A stretch of 64,000 bases of DNA, taken from the NCBI GenBank assembly GCA_964364175.1, contig CAYILR010000015.1:1-64000 (forward strand), written 5' to 3'. Shown piece after piece: positions 17,391-25,063 of this stretch. Position 1 is the stretch's first letter, and every line of letters begins with the position of its first letter. The notes under the pieces are model-generated. The model had not been told where the DNA came from, searched no databases, and saw only the letters and a program-made list of their open reading frames with translations. A program made the translations under genes and the position numbers. Source of the stretch: CAYILR01 sp964364175 (GTDB lineage Bacteria; Bdellovibrionota; UBA1018).

Positions 17391-18379
17391 TTCTTGGCGG
17401 CGATCTCAGTCGTCTCGAAGGTGAAGTTGCCATAGTCAGCGACGTAGAAGCCGTCTGCGTTGGGAACGGCCATGAAAGAGCCGTAAGCATCGGTGAAGGT
17501 GCGGCCTGTGTCCAGGCTCTTGAACGGCACGAGGCTCCAGGTGTTCGGGAAGCCTTCGATGAGCGCGCCCGGCTTCAACTTCGGGAAGAACTCCTGAGCG
17601 AACCAGCCGTTGATGGCCTGTTGGCCACCAGACCCGTAGTTCTCTTGCGTGAAGATGTCCTTGTAGAAGTCCGAGGGACCTCCACGCAAGCTGTCGAGGA
17701 TCATCTGCCCGCGGGCCGCGATAGGAGTGAGCCACTGCTGGTCGGCTTCTCCGAGAGCCTTGCCGACCTCCTTGGCGCTGTGGACGAACAACTCCCAGTC
17801 CTCGATGGTGCCCCGGATCTCCACCTTCGGAAGCCCGCACAGCATGACGGAGTAGCTGTAGAAGCTTTTGACGGCGTCTGCGAACGCCGCCATGCAGGCG
17901 ACCTCTGAGGTTGGGGTCAGGGTGGAGAAGCGCGGCAGGAAGAGCCCGAGGTCCACAGGGACCAGTTCACGGAGCTTCTGCGTCACTGCCTCCAGAGGCA
18001 GGTAGGTGGGGTCGCCGCTGAAGACGGTGATCTGGATCTTCTCCGGGCTCTTGGTGAAGATGCACCGGTACGAGTCCGGCGTCTCGTTCACACGGCGCGC
18101 GACCTCGGTGAGCACGAGGTACCAGAGGTCGTGTGGAGCGATCGAGATGGGTTGATGAGCGCTGTAGGCGCCCTGCATGAGGTGCAGGAAGCTGCCGGTG
18201 ACGACGGAGCCCTCAGGGGCCGTTGGCATCCGAACCGCCTTGCTGGGGATCGGGGTCCGGTAGTCCTTGGGTCGCGGCGACGGGGCGATGATGTGCTGCA
18301 AGCCAGGGGCGAGGTCGCCGACTGTCTTGTAGGTCTGGAATGGATATGGCTTGAGCTTGTCGTCGAGAACGAACTGCAT
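17387..18379 (-). CDS. DUF4419 domain protein
   Basis: The 330-residue protein matches the pattern I know for DUF4419: HDLWYLVLTEVARRVN, LFLPRFSTLTPTSEVACMAA, SYSVMLCGLPKVEIRG, TIEDWELF, followed by a GPSDFYKDIF and a GQQAINGWFAQEFFP block. DUF4419 proteins are known from fungi and bacteria and have no established biochemical function. Here the gene overlaps the Rad50-like gene (ATGA), so its product may act with it on DNA or in a takeover role. This functional link is inference from position. Confidence 0.75.
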   Translation of the reverse strand: MQFVLDDKLKPYPFQTYKTVGDLAPGLQHIIAPSPRPKDYRTPIPSKAVRMPTAPEGSVVTGSFLHLMQGAYSAHQPISIAPHDLWYLVLTEVARRVNETPDSYRCIFTKSPEKIQITVFSGDPTYLPLEAVTQKLRELVPVDLGLFLPRFSTLTPTSEVACMAAFADAVKSFYSYSVMLCGLPKVEIRGTIEDWELFVHSAKEVGKALGEADQQWLTPIAARGQMILDSLRGGPSDFYKDIFTQENYGSGGQQAINGWFAQEFFPKLKPGALIEGFPNTWSLVPFKSLDTGRTFTDAYGSFMAVPNADGFYVADYGNFTFETTEIAAKK

Positions 18380-18381
18380 TT

Positions 18382-18615
18382 CTATTTCTCCGTTTTTGTG
18401 AAGTGTCCCAGCGCGGTCTTTGCCAACTCGTTGTCGGCGGCGCTGCCTTTGCCCATGACGGCACGGGCGACGGCGGCGATGCTGTCGTCGTAGGCCAGGA
18501 GCGCCTCCAACTCTTTCTCGGCCTTCAGCTTCTCTGGCAACCGAAGCTCCTTGCGGACCTCAACGGCGAGACGGAGGGTGGCCTCGGCGAGCTTGCGTGT
18601 TGTTGGGTCTGTCAT
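18382..18615 (-). CDS. Unknown small helical protein
   Basis: The ATG at 18615 has a good GGAGG site 7-8 nt upstream; the open frame extends to 18660 but that part lies over the previous gene. The 77-residue protein is helical and charged, with no motif. It ends 2 nt before the DUF4419 start. Confidence 0.6.
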   Translation of the reverse strand: MTDPTTRKLAEATLRLAVEVRKELRLPEKLKAEKELEALLAYDDSIAAVARAVMGKGSAADNELAKTALGHFTKTEK

Positions 18616-18640
18616 CAGAGCCGCCTCCGTCTTATGGGGA

Positions 18641-18994
18641 TCATGGGGAGGGAGTTTCACTCGTCCAAGCTTCGAGGGCTTTCATTCCCGCCTTTGCGAA
18701 AGCAGCTTTTGATTGCGACGGACTTCCCCCTTCAGCGATGACATTCGTCATCGCCACGGTCCCAGCCTGGCTGAAGACCGAGAGGCGTGCCTGGCACCAT
18801 GCGATGGTTTTGTCGATGGCCTCAAGGGTGTCTTCACTGGGTAGCCCGCTAACGATGGCACAACGGGTGATCTCCAGATGCCTGTCTACATCCAAGAACC
18901 GCTGGCCTTCGACCACAAAAGCCGCGTGCCTGATAGCACGTTCTTTTGCTGTCTTCTGGCAAAGAATCTCAAACTCGTGGTGGTGCGTCATCAT
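18641..18994 (-). CDS. Unknown 117-residue protein
   Basis: Predicted helical protein with an HHH near the N-terminus and scattered cysteines (ILCQK, TRCAI, WCQAR). It overlaps the next upstream gene by 4 nt. No family recognised. Confidence 0.55.
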   Translation of the reverse strand: MMTHHHEFEILCQKTAKERAIRHAAFVVEGQRFLDVDRHLEITRCAIVSGLPSEDTLEAIDKTIAWCQARLSVFSQAGTVAMTNVIAEGGSPSQSKAAFAKAGMKALEAWTSETPSP

Positions 18995-19293
18995 CCCTCA
19001 CCCAGTAGAAGCTCGCGGTGGAGGTCCATACCACGAGACGAAAGGTCGCTGACGATGTCCTCGATCTCGTCGACGTTTTCGTCAGGAAACAGAGCCTCGA
19101 ACTCCGCCGTGGTCTTGTCGGCCTTCATGGTGCCGCGCCAAGTGCCGGGGCCGTCCTTCATCATCGTCGACGCCACCGACCGGCCGTCATCCCGAGAGAC
19201 CGTCACCGTGACCTGTCCCGGCCAAACGTCGACGGTGAGGGACACGCTCGGTTTCCCCGTGGCGGCTTTCAGCTTCTTTTTCTTCGCCGTCAT
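18991..19293 (-). CDS. Unknown 100-residue protein
   Basis: A basic N-terminus (TAKKKKLKAATGK) leads into a beta-rich stretch (VSLTVDVWPGQVTVTVSRD) and an acidic helical end (ENVDEIEDIVSDL). Overlaps its downstream neighbour by 4 nt. No function assigned. Confidence 0.55.
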   Translation of the reverse strand: MTAKKKKLKAATGKPSVSLTVDVWPGQVTVTVSRDDGRSVASTMMKDGPGTWRGTMKADKTTAEFEALFPDENVDEIEDIVSDLSSRGMDLHRELLLGEG

Positions 19294-19300
19294 GAGGACC

Positions 19301-20008
19301 TCAGAAGCCGAAGCGGACTTTGCCGTCGGGCTTCAGCTTGGGGAGCTTGTAGACCGCGTGCCAGAGCAAGCCAATGGCTTCCTCCTTTGTCGCGCAGATA
19401 CCCTGGACCCCGAGCTTGGCTGCGACGTCGCCGTCGGCCGTGATGAGGGTGATTTGGGCGCCGCCGAACTTGCCCTTGCCCTTCGGCTTGGTGTCCTGGA
19501 TGGTGATCAGGCACCGCCCTGCCGAGCACATGATGAGGACCTTGAAGTCCTTGGTCTGCCCCGAGAGCCCAGCCCGCGCCTTGTAGACCCGGTCGCAGAG
19601 CCCGCCCATCCAGTGACGACGGCGGAACTCGCCGATCAACTCGTCGAGCGCCTTCATGGTCCGCATGATGTCGGACCGGTCCATGCTATCGACGAGCGCG
19701 TCCTCAGGCTTGAGAATGCGGTCTCTCTCCAGGCGATGCAGATCGAGGCTGCAATCCATCCACAGCGAGGTTGTGATCTCCTTCGACGTTGCGTACTCGT
19801 CGTTGCGCTCCTTGATCGCGCACTTTCGGCAGATGGAGACGTCGGGTTTCCCCTTCGTGTAGATGGTTGTGTAGCCGTTTTCGAGGTTCCGGCCACAGGC
19901 GCGTGCGCACGGCTTCTTGTACGGGTCGTCCTCGGCCTTGGGCGGATCGACGTAGTGCGAGGGCGGGTGGTCGGCTGCGGGAATGGGCTGGGGGTCTCGG
20001 TTGTTCAT
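19301..20008 (-). CDS. Unknown protein with N-terminal zinc site
   Basis: The ATG at 20008 overlaps the upstream TGA (ATGA) and is preferred over the longer frame to 20080. The 235-residue protein has CARACGRNLENG and, 20 residues on, ICRKCAIKERND, a four-cysteine zinc site, then a helical middle and a C-terminal beta-rich part (VLIMCSAGRCLITIQD). No recognised family. Confidence 0.6.
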   Translation of the reverse strand: MNNRDPQPIPAADHPPSHYVDPPKAEDDPYKKPCARACGRNLENGYTTIYTKGKPDVSICRKCAIKERNDEYATSKEITTSLWMDCSLDLHRLERDRILKPEDALVDSMDRSDIMRTMKALDELIGEFRRRHWMGGLCDRVYKARAGLSGQTKDFKVLIMCSAGRCLITIQDTKPKGKGKFGGAQITLITADGDVAAKLGVQGICATKEEAIGLLWHAVYKLPKLKPDGKVRFGF

Positions 20009-20262
20009 GTGGCCTTTCGCTTCTTGATTTCTTTGTCGATGATCGTGAGCTTCTTGTCGAGGGCGATGCACTCCTCCCAAGCCGCGTCGTTCGCCTCCGG
20101 GGAGCCGAGGTCATCGAGCGACTGCATCGCAAGCGCACCGTCGAAGACCGTCTCCCGCAGCGACTGCAACTGCGAGAGCGTGAGCTTGGCGAGGTCGTTG
20201 GGTGGGACAGCCGAGGCTTTTTCTCCATCACGGAGACGACGACGATCGATGGCTGTTGGCAT
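20005..20262 (-). CDS. Unknown small helical protein
   Basis: An 85-residue, largely alpha-helical protein ending in KEIKKRKAT, with overlaps at both ends of the gene. No motif recognised. Confidence 0.55.
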   Translation of the reverse strand: MPTAIDRRRLRDGEKASAVPPNDLAKLTLSQLQSLRETVFDGALAMQSLDDLGSPEANDAAWEECIALDKKLTIIDKEIKKRKAT

Positions 20263-20477
20263 TATCGGCCTGCCTTTCTTGCACGAGAGCGCAAAATGTC
20301 CCGGCTCACTTTGAGGATGTCCGAAGCGTACTCTCGACCCAGGTCCGTGCCGTTCTCGACTTCAACAGCCATCTCTTCGTGGGTCCAGGCGCGACCGTAG
20401 AAGGCGAGGACGGCATCTGGTGAAGCTGAGTCTCGGATGAGCCCGGCCACGATGTCCCGTGAAATGGTCCGAGGCAT
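20262..20477 (-). CDS. Unknown small protein
   Basis: A 71-residue helical and basic protein (ending SRDILRSRARKAGR). Its TAA/ATG junction with the downstream gene overlaps by one base. The stretch VLAFYGRAWTHEEMAVEVE could be a small DNA-binding helix pair, but this is not firm. Confidence 0.5.
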   Translation of the reverse strand: MPRTISRDIVAGLIRDSASPDAVLAFYGRAWTHEEMAVEVENGTDLGREYASDILKVSRDILRSRARKAGR

Positions 20478-21386
20478 CTACTCCTCCGGCCCTTTGTACA
20501 TGTGACGATTCATGATCCAGTTCATGAACCGACCGAACCAGGTCATCTCGATATGATTGAGGGTGTGGCCGTCTCTGACGTGGAGGACGAGGGCTTGGAG
20601 GTCCGCGTCAGTCGGCTCGACAGGCGCTTGGTTTGGGACCCACTGTTGGTGCAGCACCTCGTTCCCGATGAGCAGGAACTTGTCGAGGGTGAGATCGCAG
20701 TACGCATCTTCCCAGTCCTTAATGAAGTAGTAGCGGTCCGGGAAGGCCCGGATGACGCCGAACAAGATCGGGTCTCGGTCCTTCACCTTCTCGCCCCGAG
20801 GGTTGGTGAAGACGATCATGAACTGCGAAAAGATGTCCTTGAGCTTCGTGATGGTCCCTTGGACGTCGTTGGGGATGATTCGAGGGAACTCCGAAAGGCG
20901 GCAGAGGGAGAGTCGATGTTGCGGCGCCGTTTGTCTCACAACCTCGGTCACGGTCTGTTCGTCGAGCCAGCGGCCGTAGCCAAGGGCCAGAGCTTGTTGC
21001 TCGACGATGAGGCCCGCGGCAGCTTCCATCAGGTCGCGGCTCAATCCGGTCTGCCCGATACGAGCGGACTCGTTGGCGCGAGCCACGATCTTGGCGATGC
21101 GAGCCTTGAGGTTGTCGACGGCTTCGACGTCCTTGAGCCCTTCACGGATGGCTGCGAAGGCTTCGGTGACCTCCTCATACAAAATCACGCGCTGGCGCTG
21201 AGACTCCTTCTCCGAAGGCTCCTCGCTCATGCTTTCTTCAGCGTCCCAGAGGCGAACGCCCCCGGCGTTGATGACGAGGCTGTCGGAGGTGAATAAGGCA
21301 GAGTTGCGCTTCTTCGGCTTCGACTTCATGAGGCCCCTGGAGCCGTCGGCCGCTGATTGGGAGGGAAACTCGAACTCCTCGCTCAT
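20478..21386 (-). CDS. Unknown 302-residue protein
   Basis: ATG 21386 overlaps the previous TGA. The first 60 residues look disordered and charged, and the rest is mixed alpha/beta (LSLCRLSEFPRIIPND, QFMIVFTNPRGEK, DRYYFIKDWEDAYCDL, ending in a WFGRFMNWIMNRHMYKG helix). No enzyme motif is visible. It lies in a run of small unknown genes from 25 to 18 kb that may be early, host-directed functions (inference). Confidence 0.6.
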   Translation of the reverse strand: MSEEFEFPSQSAADGSRGLMKSKPKKRNSALFTSDSLVINAGGVRLWDAEESMSEEPSEKESQRQRVILYEEVTEAFAAIREGLKDVEAVDNLKARIAKIVARANESARIGQTGLSRDLMEAAAGLIVEQQALALGYGRWLDEQTVTEVVRQTAPQHRLSLCRLSEFPRIIPNDVQGTITKLKDIFSQFMIVFTNPRGEKVKDRDPILFGVIRAFPDRYYFIKDWEDAYCDLTLDKFLLIGNEVLHQQWVPNQAPVEPTDADLQALVLHVRDGHTLNHIEMTWFGRFMNWIMNRHMYKGPEE

Positions 21387-21652
21387 GGCTTCAACCCCAG
21401 GGCCTTGCGGAGCGGCTCGTTGCCCTCAGTCCACTGGAGGAGCTTGGCGTCCTCTCCGTTGAGGAGAAGCTCCAAGGTCTCGCCGATGCTGGTACAGGCC
21501 GCGTGCGAGCCTGCATCCCACAGCGGACCAATCGACGCTGAGCCTGGAGGCGGAGGCGGCGGGTTCTTGAGGAACGCAGCGTAGGCCCGCAAGCGCTCCA
21601 GAAGCTCGATCGTGTCGTCATCTCTACGATGACCGGAGTCATCCCACGTCAT
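21383..21652 (-). CDS. Unknown small protein
   Basis: The ATG at 21652 overlaps the TGA of the upstream gene, favouring an 89-residue product over the longer frame. It contains a six-proline run (NPPPPPPGS) after an N-terminal helix. No function assigned. Confidence 0.5.
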   Translation of the reverse strand: MTWDDSGHRRDDDTIELLERLRAYAAFLKNPPPPPPGSASIGPLWDAGSHAACTSIGETLELLLNGEDAKLLQWTEGNEPLRKALGLKP

Positions 21653-22239
21653 GACAGCGCCCCGACCGACTGCTTGAGGGCCTGGACCCACTCCGTGCGC
21701 TCCTTGGCGCGCTTCACGTCTTCGTCGTAGTGCTTGGAGTGGTACTCGACGTTGTACTCGCAGTGCTCAAGCTGATCCTTGAGCCACTGCTCCGGGGTAT
21801 CTGGCTCGTAGACCTTCGGCTCGTCGGGTTTGCGGCAATCGTGCTCAAGCTGCTCCAGCATGAACTTCTTGAGGTTCTCGTGATTCGGCGTCGGAGACGT
21901 CCAGGCCCGGACCCGCTCGCGCATCTCAATGAAGCGCTGGTAGCGGGGAAGCTCGGCCTCGTAGGAGCGGTGGCTCTCCTCAGTGAGGCGCTTGGCTGCT
22001 TCCTCGGTGGCGGCGACGATCTGGGCCTGCGTCATCGCCATCACCTTGGCCCGGCGCTCGACGGCTCGGTTCAACTGCTCCAGGTGGTAGAGGCCCGGCT
22101 CCACGACGTCGGGGATGGGTTTGTCGAGGGGGTCGTCCCTCATCTCGATGAGGGCACCGAAGGCGCGGGCGCACTTCAGAACGAACTTGTCGAACTCCTC
22201 GGGACCGTCGTAGAGATCAGCGGTATAGCCCGTAGGCAT
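21649..22239 (-). CDS. Unknown helical protein
   Basis: A 196-residue protein, mostly alpha-helical, with charged amphipathic segments (KVMAMTQAQIVAATEEAAKR, RYQRFIEMRERVRAW) and a C-terminal helix with DQLEHCEYNVEYHSKHYD. It begins with ATG 22239, 3 nt after a zinc-ribbon gene. Not recognised. Confidence 0.6.
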   Translation of the reverse strand: MPTGYTADLYDGPEEFDKFVLKCARAFGALIEMRDDPLDKPIPDVVEPGLYHLEQLNRAVERRAKVMAMTQAQIVAATEEAAKRLTEESHRSYEAELPRYQRFIEMRERVRAWTSPTPNHENLKKFMLEQLEHDCRKPDEPKVYEPDTPEQWLKDQLEHCEYNVEYHSKHYDEDVKRAKERTEWVQALKQSVGALS

Positions 22240-22242
22240 GGG

Positions 22243-22461
22243 TCACTCTCCTGTGTCTTGCTGCTTCTCGAAGTAGTCGCAGTCCTTGGTGTCGCAGAAC
22301 CAGTAGGTGCCCATCCCGCCGCCCGCGAGTCCGTAGCTCGTCATCAACGTCTGACGCTTGCACTTCGGGCACTCGCTGGGCTTGAACGTCTCCTCGGGAG
22401 GGACCGAGGCGAACGGGTCCACCGGAGTGCCGTCCGGTTCTGTGACGTCTGTGGGCGTCAA
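22243..22461 (-). CDS. Small zinc-ribbon protein
   Basis: A 72-residue protein with CPKCKRQTLM and, 20 residues on, FCDTKDCDYF, a four-cysteine ribbon. The N-terminal third is Pro/Thr-rich and probably flexible. It overlaps its upstream neighbour by 4 nt. Such phage ribbons often bind nucleic acid or host proteins; no target is evident. Confidence 0.65.
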   Translation of the reverse strand: MTPTDVTEPDGTPVDPFASVPPEETFKPSECPKCKRQTLMTSYGLAGGGMGTYWFCDTKDCDYFEKQQDTGE

Positions 22462-22760
22462 GTCAACCCTTGTTTTTCGGCATCTTGGATAGCCCGCTCT
22501 TCCTCGATGGCCTCAGCCAACGTGGTGTCGTTGTCGGCACCGTAGACGAGGGCGTCATCCTCCCAGCCATCGGGCTTCATGGCGAGCTTCTGGTCGCTGC
22601 CGGGGAACTTGTGGAAGCCAATGATCGTGGCGTCGGCGCAGTCGCCCATCATGCTCATGTCTCTGATGGCATCGTCCGTGAAGCGGCACGCCTCCTGTGC
22701 GCTGTCAGCCAGGGCTGCGAACTCGAACTCGACCCTGACGACGTACAAGCGCTTGGTCAT
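22458..22760 (-). CDS. Unknown 100-residue protein
   Basis: The start at ATG 22760 (GAGGAAGCC ribosome binding site) is preferred over the longer frame to 22877. The N-terminal strand TKRLYVVRVEFEFAALAD followed by helices suggests a small alpha/beta domain. The ATG overlaps the stop of a possible 49-codon gene just upstream. Confidence 0.6.
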   Translation of the reverse strand: MTKRLYVVRVEFEFAALADSAQEACRFTDDAIRDMSMMGDCADATIIGFHKFPGSDQKLAMKPDGWEDDALVYGADNDTTLAEAIEEERAIQDAEKQGLT

Positions 22761-22906
22761 GGCTTCCTCGGAAAGTAGCGATGGAACAAGAGGAGGTTCC
22801 GAAGTTGGGCCTCGGGGTCGGGTGACGTGGCGACCAAGATCGACTCCCGCAACGTCAGACGATGCCGAAAGAAACACCTCACGGTCCAGTACAGAACGCG
22901 CCCCAT
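22757..22906 (-). CDS. Possible 49-residue small gene
   Basis: An ATG at 22906 opens a 49-codon frame whose TGA overlaps the ATG of the next gene (ATGA), the arrangement seen throughout this genome, and which starts 9 nt after the previous stop. The product is basic and hydrophobic (MGRVLYWTVRCFFRHRLTL at the start). It fills what would otherwise be the only sizeable gap in this operon. Confidence 0.45.
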   Translation of the reverse strand: MGRVLYWTVRCFFRHRLTLRESILVATSPDPEAQLRNLLLFHRYFPRKP

Positions 22907-22915
22907 CCCCTATCG

Positions 22916-23458
22916 CTACGCCTTTGTTACAATGGTGTCAAACGGGATTGACGAAGTGACGGTGTAGTGACTGGCCCGCCACAAGGCTTCGACGTTGACG
23001 AGGCCGACGTGGCCTTCCAAGCGGTCGAGCATAGAGGCGCCCCACTCCCAGCGCTTGATCTCCTCTTGGAGCAGAGCGGCTCCTGCTGCGCTCAGCACCG
23101 TGCTCACAAAGGCACGGGCGTCCTGGATCGACTTGGTGTCGTCCCGCTCGTCCAGCGTCCCGGCCGTGATGTCTTGCCGCAGAGCCAGGATGGCAGCTTG
23201 TCCACCTTGACCCAGGTCTGGCCGCATGAGCCGGCCGAGGATGACGAGCGCCCGGTTCTTGAGCAGCTTCTGATCCGAGCCTTCCATGCCTTCGAGAGCC
23301 GCAAGCGCTTCTTTCAGGGCTGGTACAGCCGATTCAGCCCGCTTCTTCAGTAGCGGGATCGTTTGAAGCGTCGCGTCTTGCTGTGCTTCCACAAGGCGGT
23401 TCTTGATGGTCCTCAGCAGCGCCGGCTGTGAGTACCGCTGCTTGGTCTGGAGCTTCAC
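22916..23458 (-). CDS. Unknown helical protein
   Basis: GTG at 23458 overlaps the upstream TGA (GTGA), giving 180 residues. The protein is alpha-helical, beginning KLQTKQRYSQPALLRTIKNR; no catalytic motif. The longer frame to 23512 lies inside the upstream gene and is not used. Confidence 0.55.
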   Translation of the reverse strand: MKLQTKQRYSQPALLRTIKNRLVEAQQDATLQTIPLLKKRAESAVPALKEALAALEGMEGSDQKLLKNRALVILGRLMRPDLGQGGQAAILALRQDITAGTLDERDDTKSIQDARAFVSTVLSAAGAALLQEEIKRWEWGASMLDRLEGHVGLVNVEALWRASHYTVTSSIPFDTIVTKA

Positions 23459-24141
23459 GCTTTTGCGTCCAAGACTGCGCGCAGCACGGACTCCGCGTCG
23501 CAGCCAGCGCACGGTCCATGAAAATCACGATCTGGATGCCGGTTCCCACACGGGTGCCGTTTGACGATGGTCATTACTTGCGCTGCTTCCTCCCTCGTCA
23601 GCACGACGCACCCCGCGCCGGGGTGGGGAGAGGCGAGGGCGGCGCGCAGACGGGGTGCAGCGTCGCGCGCGTGCTCCATCGCGGACTGGACCAACTCCCA
23701 GCCGTGCCCGTCATAGTCGTGTCGGTGGAGCAGTGCGTCCGCGACTTCCGCGAACCGCTCCAACAGGTCCGGCACCGGGTACGGTGTGTCATTCCGACAA
23801 GCTGCCCGCAGCGCCGCGTTGTCGGCGAGGGCATCCAGCGGCCCGGCCACCACCACCACGCCGGCCCCGAGCGCGCGCTTGTGCGCGGCGAGGTCGGCGC
23901 ATAGCTCGTCATTGCGCTCTTTGCCCCATCGACGCAGTTGCGCCACCTCCGCCTTGAGCCGCGCGATCTCGTCTGCTTGCGCACGCACCTTTGCCGTCGT
24001 GACTTGCGCCAGCGCTTCTTCAGCGCCGCCCTGCTTCTGATCTTCGAGCAGGGCGCGGATTTCCGCGTCCGACAGCGTCACCGACTCGCCTGGATGTCGC
24101 ATCATGCACTTACGCACGGCTACGCGCAGAGGAGTACCCAT
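23455..24141 (-). CDS. Unknown modular protein (family A of the 23-25 kb cluster)
   Basis: ATG 24141 overlaps the upstream TGA (TGATG) behind a GGTGGTGGGTG stretch. The 228-residue protein has a coiled coil (about residues 50-90), the module CADLAAHKRALGAG, a helical middle and the module HPGAGCVVLTREEAAQVMT, and ends with cysteines (HPCGN, GPCAGC). Both modules recur in the two neighbouring genes, so the cluster arose by duplication and shuffling. Confidence 0.6.
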   Translation of the reverse strand: MGTPLRVAVRKCMMRHPGESVTLSDAEIRALLEDQKQGGAEEALAQVTTAKVRAQADEIARLKAEVAQLRRWGKERNDELCADLAAHKRALGAGVVVVAGPLDALADNAALRAACRNDTPYPVPDLLERFAEVADALLHRHDYDGHGWELVQSAMEHARDAAPRLRAALASPHPGAGCVVLTREEAAQVMTIVKRHPCGNRHPDRDFHGPCAGCDAESVLRAVLDAKA

Positions 24142-24413
24142 CACCCACCACCTTTCAGCGCGCGCTCCTGCGCGGCCTTGACGAGCGCGATCCCGAGGCG
24201 CAGGGCGTGCGCACACTCACCGACCGCACCGCCAGGGGCGTTGCCTTTCGTGATCATACGGTTGGCCTCTTCTTGCAGCGCCGCCGGCCCGGCCGCGAGG
24301 GCGCGCTTGTGCTCGGCGAGAGCGGCGCGGAGGCGTTTGATCCCGACATGGTTCTCGTCGCCGGGGTGTGCCGGGCAGAACGGCAACTCAAGATCAGCAC
24401 ACAGACAATCCAT
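24141..24413 (-). CDS. Unknown small modular protein (family B)
   Basis: The ATG at 24413 follows the same GGTGGTGGGTG stretch as its neighbour. The 90-residue protein contains RLRAALAEHKRALAAG, a copy of the helical module in the 23455-24141 gene, and ends ALVKAAQERALKGGG. A decayed copy of this ending lies just upstream at 24414-24515. Confidence 0.55.
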   Translation of the reverse strand: MDCLCADLELPFCPAHPGDENHVGIKRLRAALAEHKRALAAGPAALQEEANRMITKGNAPGGAVGECAHALRLGIALVKAAQERALKGGG

Positions 24414-24515
24414 CACCCACCACCCTTCGGCCTCGGGATTGGCACCAGTGTGACGCGCGTTCCTGCGCGGCCTCGACGATGTCGGCCGCAAAACCAGGCG
24501 AGCAGGCGGCGCTCG
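24414..24515 (-). pseudogene. Decayed copy of a 3' gene end
   Basis: In the frame that starts GCGGCCGACATC on the minus strand, this gap encodes ADIVEAAQERASHW, matching LGIALVKAAQERALKGGG at the end of the 24141-24413 gene; the DNA after it (GTGGTGGGTGATG) matches as well. No start or continuous gene remains. This looks like a remnant left by tandem duplication and deletion. Confidence 0.5.
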
Positions 24516-24821
24516 TCACGTCCCCACCTTCCCACGCAGCAAGTCGCGCACCTTGTTGATCACCCAGTCAGGATCGCGTGACTCCATCGCGGTCAGCATG
24601 TCTCGCACCTCCTCCGCGCTGAGTACAACATACCCGGCGCCTGGATGGAGAGCATCTACTACGCACCGGTCGTGCAGGGTGCGTGTGCCGCTGCACAGAT
24701 TGCAGTCGCCGTGTACGTCGATAGCCGCCTCCCGCAGCGCTGCCACGTCGGCGATGGCCGCGTCCTTCTCGCGTTCTACTTCCCGCAGCAGTTTGATGAG
24801 GTCGTCGATGAAAGCCATCAC
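24516..24821 (-). CDS. Unknown modular protein with CxxC site
   Basis: A 101-residue protein. An N-terminal helical part (LIKLLREVEREKDAAIAD) is followed by CNLCSGTRTLHDRC and the module HPGAGYVVLSAEEVRDMLT, shared with the 23455-24141 gene. The ATG at 24821 overlaps the next upstream gene's stop. Confidence 0.6.
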   Translation of the reverse strand: MMAFIDDLIKLLREVEREKDAAIADVAALREAAIDVHGDCNLCSGTRTLHDRCVVDALHPGAGYVVLSAEEVRDMLTAMESRDPDWVINKVRDLLRGKVGT

Positions 24822-25063
24822 GTACTCCCAAGCTCCTCGACCCAGGCTTCAGCCTCGGCTCTGGTTTTCTTCGGCGCATACCAGACGTCGTGGATGACCC
24901 GGATCTTCCCGTCGAGGTGACCCCCGGCTTCCAGCTTCCACTCGCCGTTCGGTTGCAGGACAGCTTCACGGTACGCGCCCTGGTTCGGCTGCTGCTTGAA
25001 GATGCGGCTCTCCGCATTGATGAACACGGTTTGCCCTGTGATGAAAACACCTTGTTGGCTCAT
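24818..25063 (-). CDS. Unknown small protein
   Basis: An 81-residue beta-rich protein (GVFITGQTVFINAESRIF, then KIRVIHDVWYAPKK). Overlaps the downstream and upstream genes by 4 nt. Possibly a small SH3-like or OB-like domain, but not recognised. Confidence 0.55.
   Translation of the reverse strand: MSQQGVFITGQTVFINAESRIFKQQPNQGAYREAVLQPNGEWKLEAGGHLDGKIRVIHDVWYAPKKTRAEAEAWVEELGST

Noticed and set aside
17387..18379. Mre11/SbcD nuclease next to the Rad50-like gene
   Set aside because: No metallophosphoesterase motifs (DxH, GNHE, GHxH) are present; the pattern fits DUF4419.
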